DNA from: Legionella sp.
GTDB lineage: Bacteria; Pseudomonadota; Gammaproteobacteria; Legionellales; Legionellaceae
DNA length: 64,000 bases
Reading direction: 5' to 3'
Assembly (NCBI GenBank): GCA_030680075.1
Contig: JAUXWR010000327.1
Location: 1-64,000, forward strand
A model generated the notes under the pieces. That model saw nothing but the letters and a program-made list of their open reading frames with translations. It made no database searches and had not been told where the DNA came from. A program made the position numbers and the translations under genes. Every line of letters begins with the position of its first letter. Position 1 is the stretch's first letter. Below, piece by piece: positions 26,488-35,580 of the stretch.

Positions 26488-27416
26488 TCGAGAAGCCAAT
26501 CTTTTATCGGTAGAAAATCCGTATACAATTGTGCTTCCGCACTTTTTGGTTGAGGCTCCCAGTTATAGTGCCAATGGACTTCGGGCGGCAGCGACATGAG
26601 AATAGACTCAGTGCGCCCGCCAGATTGAAGACCAAAAAGAGTTCCTCTGTCATAGACTAAATTAAACTCTACGTAGCGGCCGCGACGATAGAGTTGAAAC
26701 TCTTTTTCTTTTGTACTAAAAGGTAGCATTTTTCTTTTCATGACAATTGGCTGGTAGGCATTAATAAAATGATCACCAATACTTTTCATCAGGGCGAAGC
26801 TATTTTCAAAGCCACCTTCATTGAAATCATCAAAAAACAAACCGCCTATTCCACGTGCTTCATTGCGATGCTTTAGATAAAAATATTTATCACACCACTC
26901 TTTAAAACGAGGATAAATGTCCTCACCAAATGGCATGCAGGCAGCTCTTGCCGTTTGATGCCAATGTTTGCAGTCTTCAACAAATCCATAATAAGGCGTT
27001 AAATCAAAACCGCCTCCAAACCACCAGACAGGCGCTTGCGCTTCTTTTTTAGCAATAAAGAAACGTACATTGGCATGGGTGGTAGGAACAAACGGGTTAA
27101 GCGGATGAATAACGAGAGAAACACCTAACGCATCAAACGTACAGCCTGCTAATTCCGGGCGATGAGCACTGGCCGAAGGGGGTAATTGCTGGCCTGACAC
27201 ATGAGAAAAATTAACGCCTGCTTTCTCAAAAACCGCGCCATTTTGTAAAACGCGAGTTAAACCGCCGCCACCCAAAGGCCTCACCCAGGAGTCATCCTGG
27301 AATTGGCCGCGCCCGTCTATTGATTCAAGGTCGTTACAAATAGTGAGTTGAAGACTAAGTAGATAATCTTTGACAGTTGAAATAGCATCTTGGGGTAGAT
27401 CGTTAAGGTTATTCAT
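26484..27416 (-). CDS. hemF: Oxygen-dependent coproporphyrinogen III oxidase
   Basis: This 310-residue enzyme decarboxylates two propionates of coproporphyrinogen III in aerobic haem synthesis. Strong signatures are [46 protein letters not shown] and [20 protein letters not shown]. Length is normal. It is convergent with the LplT-like gene (4-nt overlap) and divergent from the FlgD-like gene to its right. Confidence 0.97.
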   Translation of the reverse strand: MNNLNDLPQDAISTVKDYLLSLQLTICNDLESIDGRGQFQDDSWVRPLGGGGLTRVLQNGAVFEKAGVNFSHVSGQQLPPSASAHRPELAGCTFDALGVSLVIHPLNPFVPTTHANVRFFIAKKEAQAPVWWFGGGFDLTPYYGFVEDCKHWHQTARAACMPFGEDIYPRFKEWCDKYFYLKHRNEARGIGGLFFDDFNEGGFENSFALMKSIGDHFINAYQPIVMKRKMLPFSTKEKEFQLYRRGRYVEFNLVYDRGTLFGLQSGGRTESILMSLPPEVHWHYNWEPQPKSAEAQLYTDFLPIKDWLLD

Positions 27417-27520
27417 TAGAAATACAACTTAATGAAAGGAAATTTATTCATTTTACTAAAAAATGAGTAAATGGCATAGCAATTGCATTAGCAGGATTGA
27501 TAATGCAAAGGGAGTTATTA

Positions 27521-28045
27521 ATGATGTTAAAAAATAATGGAGATTTTTTAGATCCATTTGCTAATACTGATAGTCGGATGCGGGATTCAATCAAGCATTT
27601 AGCTTATTCATTACAATCAAATCAGGCTTTACAAGCCTCAGCGTTTGTTGGCCGTAAAGTAATGGTTTGCAGTGATATGATAATGTTAAATAGAGAAGGT
27701 GCCTCGCCGGTATTAATCGATATCCCTGCGAGTATTACGCAATTTACCATTACTCTATATTCAGAAACCCATGAAAAAATACGACGACTTTTCTTCAAGG
27801 AACAATGCGCGCCTTTTATTGAATTTATCTGGGATGGTTTAAATCAAAAGAATGAGCGCATGCCCCTGGGAAAATATGGTATAAACGTTAAAGGTTTATA
27901 TAAGGGTCGTGATATTATTTTAAAAACCCGTATTGCCGCTAATATCGATAGCGTAAGTTTGAGCCAAAAAGGCGAAGGCGTAACCTTAATCGTCGAGGGG
28001 GTAGGGGAAGTAGCCCTTCATCAGGTAGAAAATATTACCCCCTAA
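27521..28045 (+). CDS. FlgD-like protein, orphan
   Basis: This 174-residue protein resembles the flagellar hook-assembly scaffold FlgD. The N-terminal part has DPFANTD with a helical run ending NQALQASAFVGRKV, like the conserved FlgD core, and the C-terminal part has FIEFIWDGLNQKN followed by MPLGKYGINVKG, like the FlgD WDG...LPxGxY beta domain. AGGGAG 6 nt before the ATG at 27521 fixes the start over earlier ATG and TTG codons. No other flagellar gene is nearby, so it is a divergent paralogue, a relic, or a scaffold for another structure. The gene for a GIY-YIG protein follows in 18 nt. Confidence 0.55.
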   Translation: MMLKNNGDFLDPFANTDSRMRDSIKHLAYSLQSNQALQASAFVGRKVMVCSDMIMLNREGASPVLIDIPASITQFTITLYSETHEKIRRLFFKEQCAPFIEFIWDGLNQKNERMPLGKYGINVKGLYKGRDIILKTRIAANIDSVSLSQKGEGVTLIVEGVGEVALHQVENITP

Positions 28046-28063
28046 CATTATTAAGAGAAACTA

Positions 28064-28351
28064 ATGGCTCAATATGTTGTTTATATGCTTTACTGCCAAA
28101 ATAACACCTATTATACGGGTTATACCACCGATTTGGCGCGGCGTTATCAAGATCATTTAGCGGGTAAATGCAAATATACACGCAGTTTTAAACCCTTGAA
28201 AATCGCACACAGTTGGTCCGTTGAGGGGCAAAAAAGTGATGCCATGCGCCTTGAACGTTATATAAAGTCTTTATCTCGACAAAAAAAAGAAGCCTTATTA
28301 TCGGCTCCTGAAGAAATTCGTGCGCTATTTGCGGGTATAACTACTCAATAG
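28064..28351 (+). CDS. GIY-YIG nuclease domain protein (UPF0213, YhbQ-like)
   Basis: This 95-residue protein is little more than the GIY-YIG domain. YVVYMLYCQNNTYYTGYTTDL carries the two Tyr strands, followed by RRYQDHLAGK with the catalytic Arg, and LERYIKSLSRQKKEALL with the metal-binding Glu. The family is widespread and tied to DNA damage or structure-specific cleavage; its precise role is unsettled. AAGAGA precedes the ATG. Confidence 0.9.
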   Translation: MAQYVVYMLYCQNNTYYTGYTTDLARRYQDHLAGKCKYTRSFKPLKIAHSWSVEGQKSDAMRLERYIKSLSRQKKEALLSAPEEIRALFAGITTQ

Positions 28352-28452
28352 CCTTGCCTGCCTGATTTTCCCAAAGATATGAATGAAATAACGGGGCACT
28401 AAAAATTCTCGGCTAATTAAGCTATTATCCAGACATAAATACATACTAGTGA

Positions 28453-29742
28453 ATGATGATGTCTGAGCCAACAATTACCTGTCCAAACTGCAAAACAGCC
28501 GTTAAATTAACGGAGTCCCTGGCGGCTCCATTAATCGAGTCAACCAAAATTCAGTTCGAACAAAAGCTTGCGGAAAAAGACCATGAAATTCTACAGCGCG
28601 CTTTGGCGCTCGAGATTAAAGAAACCGAAGTAAAGGAAGCGGCACGAAAGCTTGACGAAGAAGTGGTTAATAAAGTACAGGTACAGCTAAAAAAAGAGCG
28701 CGCGTTTATTGCGTCTGATGAAGCACGTAAAGCGAAACTCGCCATTGGTGATGAACTGGAGAATAAAAACAAAGAAGTCTCAGAGCTAAATGCCATTCTT
28801 AAAGCACGGGAACAAAAACTTGCTGAAGCACAAGCCGCTCAAGCTGATTTAATCAAGCAGCAACGAGAGCTTGATGATGCTAAGAGAGAGTTAAATCTCA
28901 CCGTTGAAAAGAGAATACAAGAAGGGCTTGAAGAAACGCGAGTAAAAGCCCAGCGAGAAGCAGAAGAGTCTCTTGGTTTAAAGGTTAAAGAAAAAGAGCA
29001 AACAATTTCATCCATGCAAAAGCAAATTGAAGAGCTTAAACGAAAAGCCGAACAAGGGTCACAACAGTTGCAAGGTGAAGTCCAGGAGTTAATCCTTGAA
29101 TCAATGCTTCAAGTCAAATTTCCCTTTGATATTATTGATCCTGTGCCAAAAGGCGAGTTTGGCGGGGATGTATTACAGCGAGTATTTAGCGCGAGTGGTC
29201 AATTATGCGGTACCATTTTGTGGGAATCAAAACGCACCAAAAACTGGAGTGAGGGTTGGTTAACAAAGCTTCGGGAAGATCAACGCAATGCAAAGGCTGA
29301 AATCTCAGTAATTGTCAGTCAGGTATTACCAGCAGGGGTCGAGACATTTGAGCAAATCAGTGGCGTGTGGGTGACGCATCCAAGAGCCGCTTTCCCTGTG
29401 GCAATGGTACTTCGTCAAACGCTTCTTGAGATTTCCCTGGCAAGAAAATCCTCTGAAGGGCAGCAAACAAAAACCGAAATGGTGTATCAATATTTAACGG
29501 GGCCGCGTTTTCGCCAACGGGTAGAAGCCATTGTTGAAGCCTTTTCATCAATGCAAACGGATCTTGATAAAGAACGCAAAGCCATAATGAAACAGTGGGC
29601 TAAGCGCCATGAGCAAATTGAGCGAGTCATGCAAGCAACTGTTGGCATGTATGGCGATTTACAAGGGATAGCCGGACAATCATTACAAGAAATAGAAGGG
29701 TTGGAGTTGGTCGCATTAGAAGCTGATATAGATAGTGATTAA
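28453..29742 (+). CDS. DUF2130 protein with Zn-finger N terminus, coiled coil and nuclease-like core
   Basis: This protein of about 429 residues has an N-terminal CPNC (residues 10-13), then a long charged coiled coil (about 35-205), then the DUF2130 core. In the core, D239 (FGGDVLQ), E258 and K260 (ILWESKRTKNW) have the spacing of a PD-(D/E)XK nuclease site. From memory DUF2130 is placed with that superfamily; its biological role is unknown. Three ATGs stand in tandem and none has a clear ribosome site, so the first residues are uncertain. It is followed 173 nt later by the CX5R effector candidate. Confidence 0.82.
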   Translation: MMMSEPTITCPNCKTAVKLTESLAAPLIESTKIQFEQKLAEKDHEILQRALALEIKETEVKEAARKLDEEVVNKVQVQLKKERAFIASDEARKAKLAIGDELENKNKEVSELNAILKAREQKLAEAQAAQADLIKQQRELDDAKRELNLTVEKRIQEGLEETRVKAQREAEESLGLKVKEKEQTISSMQKQIEELKRKAEQGSQQLQGEVQELILESMLQVKFPFDIIDPVPKGEFGGDVLQRVFSASGQLCGTILWESKRTKNWSEGWLTKLREDQRNAKAEISVIVSQVLPAGVETFEQISGVWVTHPRAAFPVAMVLRQTLLEISLARKSSEGQQTKTEMVYQYLTGPRFRQRVEAIVEAFSSMQTDLDKERKAIMKQWAKRHEQIERVMQATVGMYGDLQGIAGQSLQEIEGLELVALEADIDSD

Positions 29743-29915
29743 ATGATCCGTGACACTCATTTAGACAGATTGGTGGCTGGGTTGTATGCAAAATGCGCAG
29801 AGTAGTATGGCTAGTGGTTAAAAAAAATGTATACTGTTCAATAACTTTGGTTTAAAGCATACTAACTTAAGTATTTAGGTCTAAAATAAATTTATACAGC
29901 GAACGGTGAGCCAAA

Positions 29916-32051
29916 ATGTCAGCTAATTCTATAGGCGTTGAACAATTAACCAGTGCAAGCTTGCACAATCGTAATTGTTTTGCTTATCTTCAAGCTCTTA
30001 AGGATAAAATCCCGCCTTCCGTTTTAGAAGGGATGGAAAAATTGGCTCCTGCATTAGGGAAAAAACTTGAGACGGTCCATAAACAGGAAGCCTATGATCC
30101 GAAATTTCCCTATTCTGATCTTTATACTCAATTTTTTTCAGTGCTTGAAAATAACATTGACACGCTTTTTGATGAAGAGCGTGCGCGGCTTATAGAGAAA
30201 CGTGCGCATATTGCAGCCAGCAAAAACTTCCTTGAATTAAATAGCGGAAACCGGGACTATGTGGGTCTTTTGAATGAAGCCAAAAGAGTAGCATCGCCGC
30301 AAAATGAACAAGAAATATACGATAAACTCACCAAATTGGATCACTTTATTTTTTCTGTTTATGCCAATGAAAACGGTATTTTGGAACATACCTTTAATGC
30401 TATTCAACAAATTCCTATGGAGCATACGCCGATTGCGGTTGACATTGAAAAAGGGATTTCTTCGCTATTAAAAGATAGTGGAGAAGCGGTCAATATAGAA
30501 ACTCAATCACCTGCCCAGGCGGGCTCTGCCTACGGGCGCTTTACGGCAATGATAGCGGATGATTTCAAACCGCAACATACAACAAGCCTGGCGACACGAC
30601 GCACGTATGATTACAATAAAAATTCTACTCTTAAAGAATATCGTTTTGGCACACAGGGTCAGCGTGATAAAGGAATTGAACGAGTCAGCCCGTTGTTTGA
30701 GCGTTGGTTAAGAGTTCAGGAGGGCGCCCCATCAACCAACCCATACCAGGACAACAGCAAAATTACCCATGTCTATATCAACAATTTAGGTCTTGACAGA
30801 AAAGACATGGAGGGTACTAAAGAGCGTGCATTAAGCAAAACCTTGCACGAACTTGAAAACCGCCATAGTAATATTGCGGTAATAACGTTACCAGCTGATA
30901 AAGGGTTGATGCATCAATCAGAATTTATAAAAACTAACGACAGTCATTCTTATCAGAAAGTTTATAACGAGTTTTTACAAATTGCAGCCGAGGATCCGGC
31001 TGCAGAACGTGTGGAAAAGGATTTTTATATTAGTAGTAAAATCCGTAAAGAAATTTTTAAAGATGGAAGAGGATTTTATGATAAGGAAAGCGAGAAAGCC
31101 CATCTAAGTCGATTATTGAAGGCAAGCTTTAAAGCGTTAGGCATTAAATCAAATAGGGATTTATCAAGCGCCGAGCGTCAGGCCGTATGGTTTCATTTTA
31201 TTAAATTTGAACTGCCTAATCACATTATTAAAACGCTTGAGCCTCAAAGTATTAATTTCTCCTGCAAAGATGCGATTGACAGGGGCGGGGTTTCTTCAGC
31301 TTACTACAATCTGATGAAGTCTATCGAAGAACAACATCCCTTAAGTAGAGAAGAATTTGAACGTGCATTACACGCAGCACCTGCCATGGTTAAAGCACGA
31401 GGCATGAATCATCACTTAAAACTGATTTGGAATGCAATTGATGTTTATATAAATGCAAATGATAATTACGAAAAACTTAAAGGCAACCCAGAACAGGCGT
31501 GGATAATTCAATGGCGTGACGCTAATTGCCCTCATGCGCGCGTGGAGGCCTTATTGGCATTACGTATACAACAAGTAAAAAAAGAGCTTGATATTGCTAA
31601 ACACAATCCTGCCTTTGATGACTATAGAAAAAAGGCTATTGAAAAAGGCGTGCAGATAATAAATTTGGTAGAAGAACAGAGTAATATAAAAGTAAGTGGG
31701 CAACGTCTATTGTTAGAAACAGTTACACGTACCTCCGATCTTGTTTTCAAGAATCCCACAAAAGCTGATACAGAAAATTACAATATACTCGCTGAGAAAT
31801 TAAGCATCAAATATCCCGCTTTACAGGTCTTGGGTGGTTTGATGAAGTCTCTCGCAGGCATTATTTTACTCATACCAACATTAGGTCGTACAAAGGAATG
31901 GATAAATAAAGGTATCGCCACAACAAAAGCGGCACTTCAATCGGAAACAAGAGCTGAAATGCTAAAAAATATGGAGCATTTTAAATCGGAATTAAAAGAG
32001 ATTAAAAAAATGGATGAGCCCGAAAATAATGACGATTCATTAAAAATATAA
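29916..32051 (+). CDS. Putative CX5R phosphoinositide phosphatase, SidF/SidP-like effector candidate
   Basis: This 711-residue protein has no signal peptide. The key motif is C450-K-D-A-I-D-R456 within NFSCKDAIDRGG, a CX5R phosphatase loop like those of Sac, IpgD/SopB and the Legionella effectors SidF and SidP, which hydrolyse host phosphoinositides. A hydrophobic segment near residue 635 (SLAGIILLIPTLG) may anchor it to membrane. The C terminus is rich in Glu and Asp (EIKKMDEPENNDD), as in Dot/Icm E-block signals. Host export and substrate are inferred. GGTGAG 6-7 nt before the ATG sets the start. The kinase gene downstream begins 1 nt after its stop. Confidence 0.72.
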   Translation: MSANSIGVEQLTSASLHNRNCFAYLQALKDKIPPSVLEGMEKLAPALGKKLETVHKQEAYDPKFPYSDLYTQFFSVLENNIDTLFDEERARLIEKRAHIAASKNFLELNSGNRDYVGLLNEAKRVASPQNEQEIYDKLTKLDHFIFSVYANENGILEHTFNAIQQIPMEHTPIAVDIEKGISSLLKDSGEAVNIETQSPAQAGSAYGRFTAMIADDFKPQHTTSLATRRTYDYNKNSTLKEYRFGTQGQRDKGIERVSPLFERWLRVQEGAPSTNPYQDNSKITHVYINNLGLDRKDMEGTKERALSKTLHELENRHSNIAVITLPADKGLMHQSEFIKTNDSHSYQKVYNEFLQIAAEDPAAERVEKDFYISSKIRKEIFKDGRGFYDKESEKAHLSRLLKASFKALGIKSNRDLSSAERQAVWFHFIKFELPNHIIKTLEPQSINFSCKDAIDRGGVSSAYYNLMKSIEEQHPLSREEFERALHAAPAMVKARGMNHHLKLIWNAIDVYINANDNYEKLKGNPEQAWIIQWRDANCPHARVEALLALRIQQVKKELDIAKHNPAFDDYRKKAIEKGVQIINLVEEQSNIKVSGQRLLLETVTRTSDLVFKNPTKADTENYNILAEKLSIKYPALQVLGGLMKSLAGIILLIPTLGRTKEWINKGIATTKAALQSETRAEMLKNMEHFKSELKEIKKMDEPENNDDSLKI

Positions 32052-32052
32052 A

Positions 32053-32928
32053 ATGCGCGTATTAAAAAACAATATCATTAATTTATATGGTAAAGAGGGC
32101 AAAGAGTGGCTGGATGCCTTGCCGGAATTAATAACCCAATTAGCAAAAACATATGGATTATCTGATTTAAAGCCCCTTCAAAATTTAAGCTATAACTATG
32201 TGCTTTCTGCCTATCAAGATTCCAATCCTGTTATCGTGAAACTTGGCCTTGATAGTGACGGGTTAAAAAAAGAAGCCCGTGCGCTTAAAGCTTTCGCAGG
32301 ATTTGGGGCTATTAGGGTGCTTGCAGCAGATGAAGGTATGCTGTTATTGGAGCGCTGTATGCCTGGGTTTTCATTGAAAAGCTATTTCCCAACACAAGAC
32401 GATGAGGCAATTCGCATCACCTGTGAACGCATACAGGCATTACACAAGGCACCTATACCTGAAGGTTCCGCCTTTCCAACTATCAGTAATTGGCTTAGTG
32501 TATTAGATAACAATTGGAAAATACCCAGGTCATATCTCGAGCAAGCAAGACAGCTCCGGGATAATTTGCTGCAAGCCTCCTCTGAAAAAGTCTTGCTTCA
32601 CGGTGATCTGCATCATGAAAATATATTAAATCATGGTGACCAGTGGGTGGTAATTGATCCCAAAGGCGTACTTGGCGACCCTGTTTACGAAGTAGCCGCC
32701 TTCATCCGAAACCCCATGCCAGAACTGCTGACACTGGAGAATGCCCATGAGATTATTAGCTACCGCATTAATCGATTTGCAGAAATCCTTGAGCTACCAT
32801 CTAAAAAAATTCGTGACTGGTGCTTTGTGCAAGCAGTTCTTGCATGGGCGTGGGCTTTGGATGATGGGGTTGATGCAAAGTATTTTGAACAGTTAACGGC
32901 AGTTTATAGCCTTGCATTAAAGCATTAA
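32053..32928 (+). CDS. APH-type phosphotransferase (APH(6)/hydroxyurea kinase-like)
   Basis: This 291-residue protein has an aminoglycoside-phosphotransferase fold. The catalytic loop is H183-G-D185-L-H-H-E-N190 and the metal Asp is D202 in VIDPKG. The lysine in PVIVKLG (about residue 63) fits the ATP-binding strand. It resembles StrB/APH(6) enzymes. The true substrate may be a small alcohol rather than an antibiotic. It begins 1 nt after the effector candidate, so it is co-translated with it and may modify or balance that activity, which is inference. Its 3' end overlaps the convergent nucleotidyltransferase gene by 4 nt. Confidence 0.83.
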   Translation: MRVLKNNIINLYGKEGKEWLDALPELITQLAKTYGLSDLKPLQNLSYNYVLSAYQDSNPVIVKLGLDSDGLKKEARALKAFAGFGAIRVLAADEGMLLLERCMPGFSLKSYFPTQDDEAIRITCERIQALHKAPIPEGSAFPTISNWLSVLDNNWKIPRSYLEQARQLRDNLLQASSEKVLLHGDLHHENILNHGDQWVVIDPKGVLGDPVYEVAAFIRNPMPELLTLENAHEIISYRINRFAEILELPSKKIRDWCFVQAVLAWAWALDDGVDAKYFEQLTAVYSLALKH

Positions 32929-33572
32929 TTACAATTTTCGGTAACCCGTTCAATAAGCGTCTCAAGCGCACTAATATCGTTCGTATTTTTTAGGACTTTA
33001 TCAAATAGTAATAATGTTTTTTTATCCTGTTGTGCCAAATATTGGAAAGCTTTTTTAGGGCCTTGGTAACGGCGCCCTCTAAATATAAAATAATCTTCCA
33101 GTATTTCAAAAATAGCCCAGATGTGACGATACTTGCCTTCCAGGTCACCTACAGCCGCGCGCGAGGCCATTTTTTTATACCAGACTTTACGAGCGTGTAT
33201 TTCGTTTTCGCTAACAGAAGAGGGTGTCTCTGAGATGAATTTTAATTTTAATAACAAATTTTTACCGAAATCATTGGCTTCAATAATAACTTTACCGTCG
33301 GCCATGTTTAAGTGCTCATCTTCCAGTTTGGAAAAATCATTTTCAGCGTAAATAAAAATATCATGATAAACGTTATTGGTACTATCAAATCTTGCGATTC
33401 GCTGTTTTTTTCCAGATGAAGATATCCCGGCGACATCATAGTCGCTTGTTGACGTGTGATCCCCTCTCGCTCTGGATCCATATAATATGATGGTGTGGCA
33501 GTCGTATTTGTTTGTTAATTCTTCAACAATTGCACGAAGTACCCCATCCTCTTCGATTGACAAATTAGTCAT
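32925..33572 (-). CDS. Nucleotidyltransferase-domain protein
   Basis: This 215-residue protein has the minimal nucleotidyltransferase signature G32-S33-RARGDHTSTSD44-Y-D46 and a probable third acidic residue, D71 in YHDIFIY. The C-terminal 100 residues are helical (KYRHIWAIFEILEDYF). Related proteins include kanamycin/streptomycin nucleotidyltransferases and the MNT antitoxins of HEPN-MNT systems; no separate HEPN gene is adjacent. It is convergent with the APH-type kinase by a 4-nt overlap. Its function is undetermined; an adenylyl- or other nucleotidyl-transfer role follows from the motif. Confidence 0.78.
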   Translation of the reverse strand: MTNLSIEEDGVLRAIVEELTNKYDCHTIILYGSRARGDHTSTSDYDVAGISSSGKKQRIARFDSTNNVYHDIFIYAENDFSKLEDEHLNMADGKVIIEANDFGKNLLLKLKFISETPSSVSENEIHARKVWYKKMASRAAVGDLEGKYRHIWAIFEILEDYFIFRGRRYQGPKKAFQYLAQQDKKTLLLFDKVLKNTNDISALETLIERVTENCN

Positions 33573-33682
33573 CAGTTCTCATCCATGTCGTATATCGCAT
33601 ATATAGTTAAATTAAATCTATACTCATCATATTACAATTTTATTCGAGACTTCTCGTTGAAAATGGAGATAATAACTATCTG

Positions 33683-35545
33683 ATGACTATCTTGTTTAAT
33701 TTTTTAAAAGCGAAATGGCAATTTTTTATTGCCTTTCTATCACTCATTGCTATTAGCATCTATCTTATCTTGATTGATTTAAATACTTCTTTTGCTAATT
33801 TTCCTCTATTGTTTTTAATTGTAGTTGGAGGAGTACCCTTATTTTTGCAAGTTATTTTAAAATTGCTGAAAGGGAATTTTGGCGCGGATATACTTGCTGC
33901 AATGGCATTGGTCACCGGCGTCATTTTACACGAATATTTGGCTGCATCGTTAATTATTCTGATGTTAGCCAGTGGCCAAACATTAGAGCGCTACGCTTTA
34001 CGTAAAGCATCTGCTGTATTATTAGCACTAGTAGAAAGGATGCCTACGATTGCCCACCGGAAGATTAATCATCAAATTGAAGATATTCCATTAATCGAAA
34101 TTACTATTAATGATGAAATTGTTATTTATCCCCATGAAACCTGTCCTGTAGATGGTATTGTAATTGAAGGCAATGGTTCCATGGATGAGTCTTATCTTAC
34201 GGGAGAACCTTATCAAATATCCAAGGCACCCGGTGCGATGGTTTTGTCTGGTGCTATCAACGGAGAATCGCTCCTAATTATTAGAGCAACGAGGCTTACG
34301 AGAGACTCAAGGTATTCGGTTATTGTGAAGGTATTGGAAGAGGCTGAACAAAAGCGTCCATCAATTCGTCGTTTAGCTGATCAAATTGGCGCTATATTTG
34401 CGCCAATCGCACTGTTGTTTGCAGCCGGCACGTGGTTTTTTACAAATGATGCTGTTCGCTTCCTTTCGGTGCTAGTGATTGCAACACCTTGTCCATTATT
34501 GATAGCCATTCCTGTTACCATCATTAGTGCAATTTCTCGAGCTGCGAAACAAGCCATAATTATAAAAGATCCTGCTGTTCTTGAACAATTACCTACCTGT
34601 AAAACGGCAATCTTTGACAAAACAGGGACGCTTACTTATGGAAAACCTATTCTGACAGAAGTGTATACGATGAATCACTATACAAAAGAACAAATACTGC
34701 AGTACGTGGGTAGCCTTGAGCGATATTCAAAGCATCCTCTTGCAAGCGCTGTAATAAATGCAACTCAGGAGCTGCATATTGATTTAATGGAGTCAACTCA
34801 TGTATCGGAGAAACCAGGAGAGGGTTTAAACGGTATCGTTAATCACCGCAAAGTACAAGTGACGAGTCGAAAAAAATTATTGGAAATCACACCTGAAAAC
34901 CAATCATTATTGCCTCCTGTATCTCCAGGTTTGGAATGTATCATTTTGCTGGATAATCAATATGCTGCGTCATTACACTTTCATGATGCCCCAAGGGTTG
35001 AAAGTAAATCATTTATAAGCCATTTAATGCCAGCGCATCAATTCAAAAAAATTATGTTAGTCTCGGGAGATCGTGAATCGGAGGTCAAGTATCTCGCTGA
35101 GCTAATGCCGTTCACCGAAATATATGCCTCTCAAAGCCCTGAGCAAAAATTGGCTATTGTGCGTCGTGAAAGAAAAATAGCACCAACTGTTTTTATGGGT
35201 GATGGGATTAATGATGCCCCTGCTTTAACAGCAGCTACAGTGGGCATTGCTTTTGGGCAGCATAGTAATGTTACTGCTGAAGCCGCAGGCGCGGTCATTA
35301 TGGAAAACACATTAAGTAAAGTGGATGAGTTGCTTCATTTAAGTATAAACACACGAAATATTGCAGCACAAAGCGCGATTGGCGGAATGCTTTTGAGTAT
35401 TATCGGGATGGGATTTGCCGCAACGGGTTTTATAAACCCCGTAACCGGGGCAATTCTTCAGGAATGTATTGATATTCTTGCAATTGTAAATGCCCTGCGA
35501 CTTGCTCTCGGCTCTAAAATTAAAATCGATTTACCTAATGACTAG
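33683..35545 (+). CDS. Heavy-metal P1B-type ATPase with TPC motif (P1B-5-like)
   Basis: This 620-residue pump has about eight membrane segments. The phosphorylation site is D312-K-T-G-T, the A-domain loop is LTGEP, and the hinge is MGDGINDAPAL. The metal-binding helix reads A267-T-P-C270-P-L-L, and TM8 ends QECIDILAIVNALR. T-P-C rather than C-P-C or S-P-C is the mark of subgroup P1B-5, linked to Ni and Fe export. Those proteins usually carry a C-terminal hemerythrin domain, which is absent here, and there is no N-terminal metal-binding CXXC. Ribosome site spacing is poor (GGAG 15 nt away). The HP-motif region SKHPLASAV is intact. Confidence 0.9.
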   Translation: MTILFNFLKAKWQFFIAFLSLIAISIYLILIDLNTSFANFPLLFLIVVGGVPLFLQVILKLLKGNFGADILAAMALVTGVILHEYLAASLIILMLASGQTLERYALRKASAVLLALVERMPTIAHRKINHQIEDIPLIEITINDEIVIYPHETCPVDGIVIEGNGSMDESYLTGEPYQISKAPGAMVLSGAINGESLLIIRATRLTRDSRYSVIVKVLEEAEQKRPSIRRLADQIGAIFAPIALLFAAGTWFFTNDAVRFLSVLVIATPCPLLIAIPVTIISAISRAAKQAIIIKDPAVLEQLPTCKTAIFDKTGTLTYGKPILTEVYTMNHYTKEQILQYVGSLERYSKHPLASAVINATQELHIDLMESTHVSEKPGEGLNGIVNHRKVQVTSRKKLLEITPENQSLLPPVSPGLECIILLDNQYAASLHFHDAPRVESKSFISHLMPAHQFKKIMLVSGDRESEVKYLAELMPFTEIYASQSPEQKLAIVRRERKIAPTVFMGDGINDAPALTAATVGIAFGQHSNVTAEAAGAVIMENTLSKVDELLHLSINTRNIAAQSAIGGMLLSIIGMGFAATGFINPVTGAILQECIDILAIVNALRLALGSKIKIDLPND

Positions 35546-35580
35546 CCGTTATGCACGAAGCCATCTTGCTCTTAACCCTA

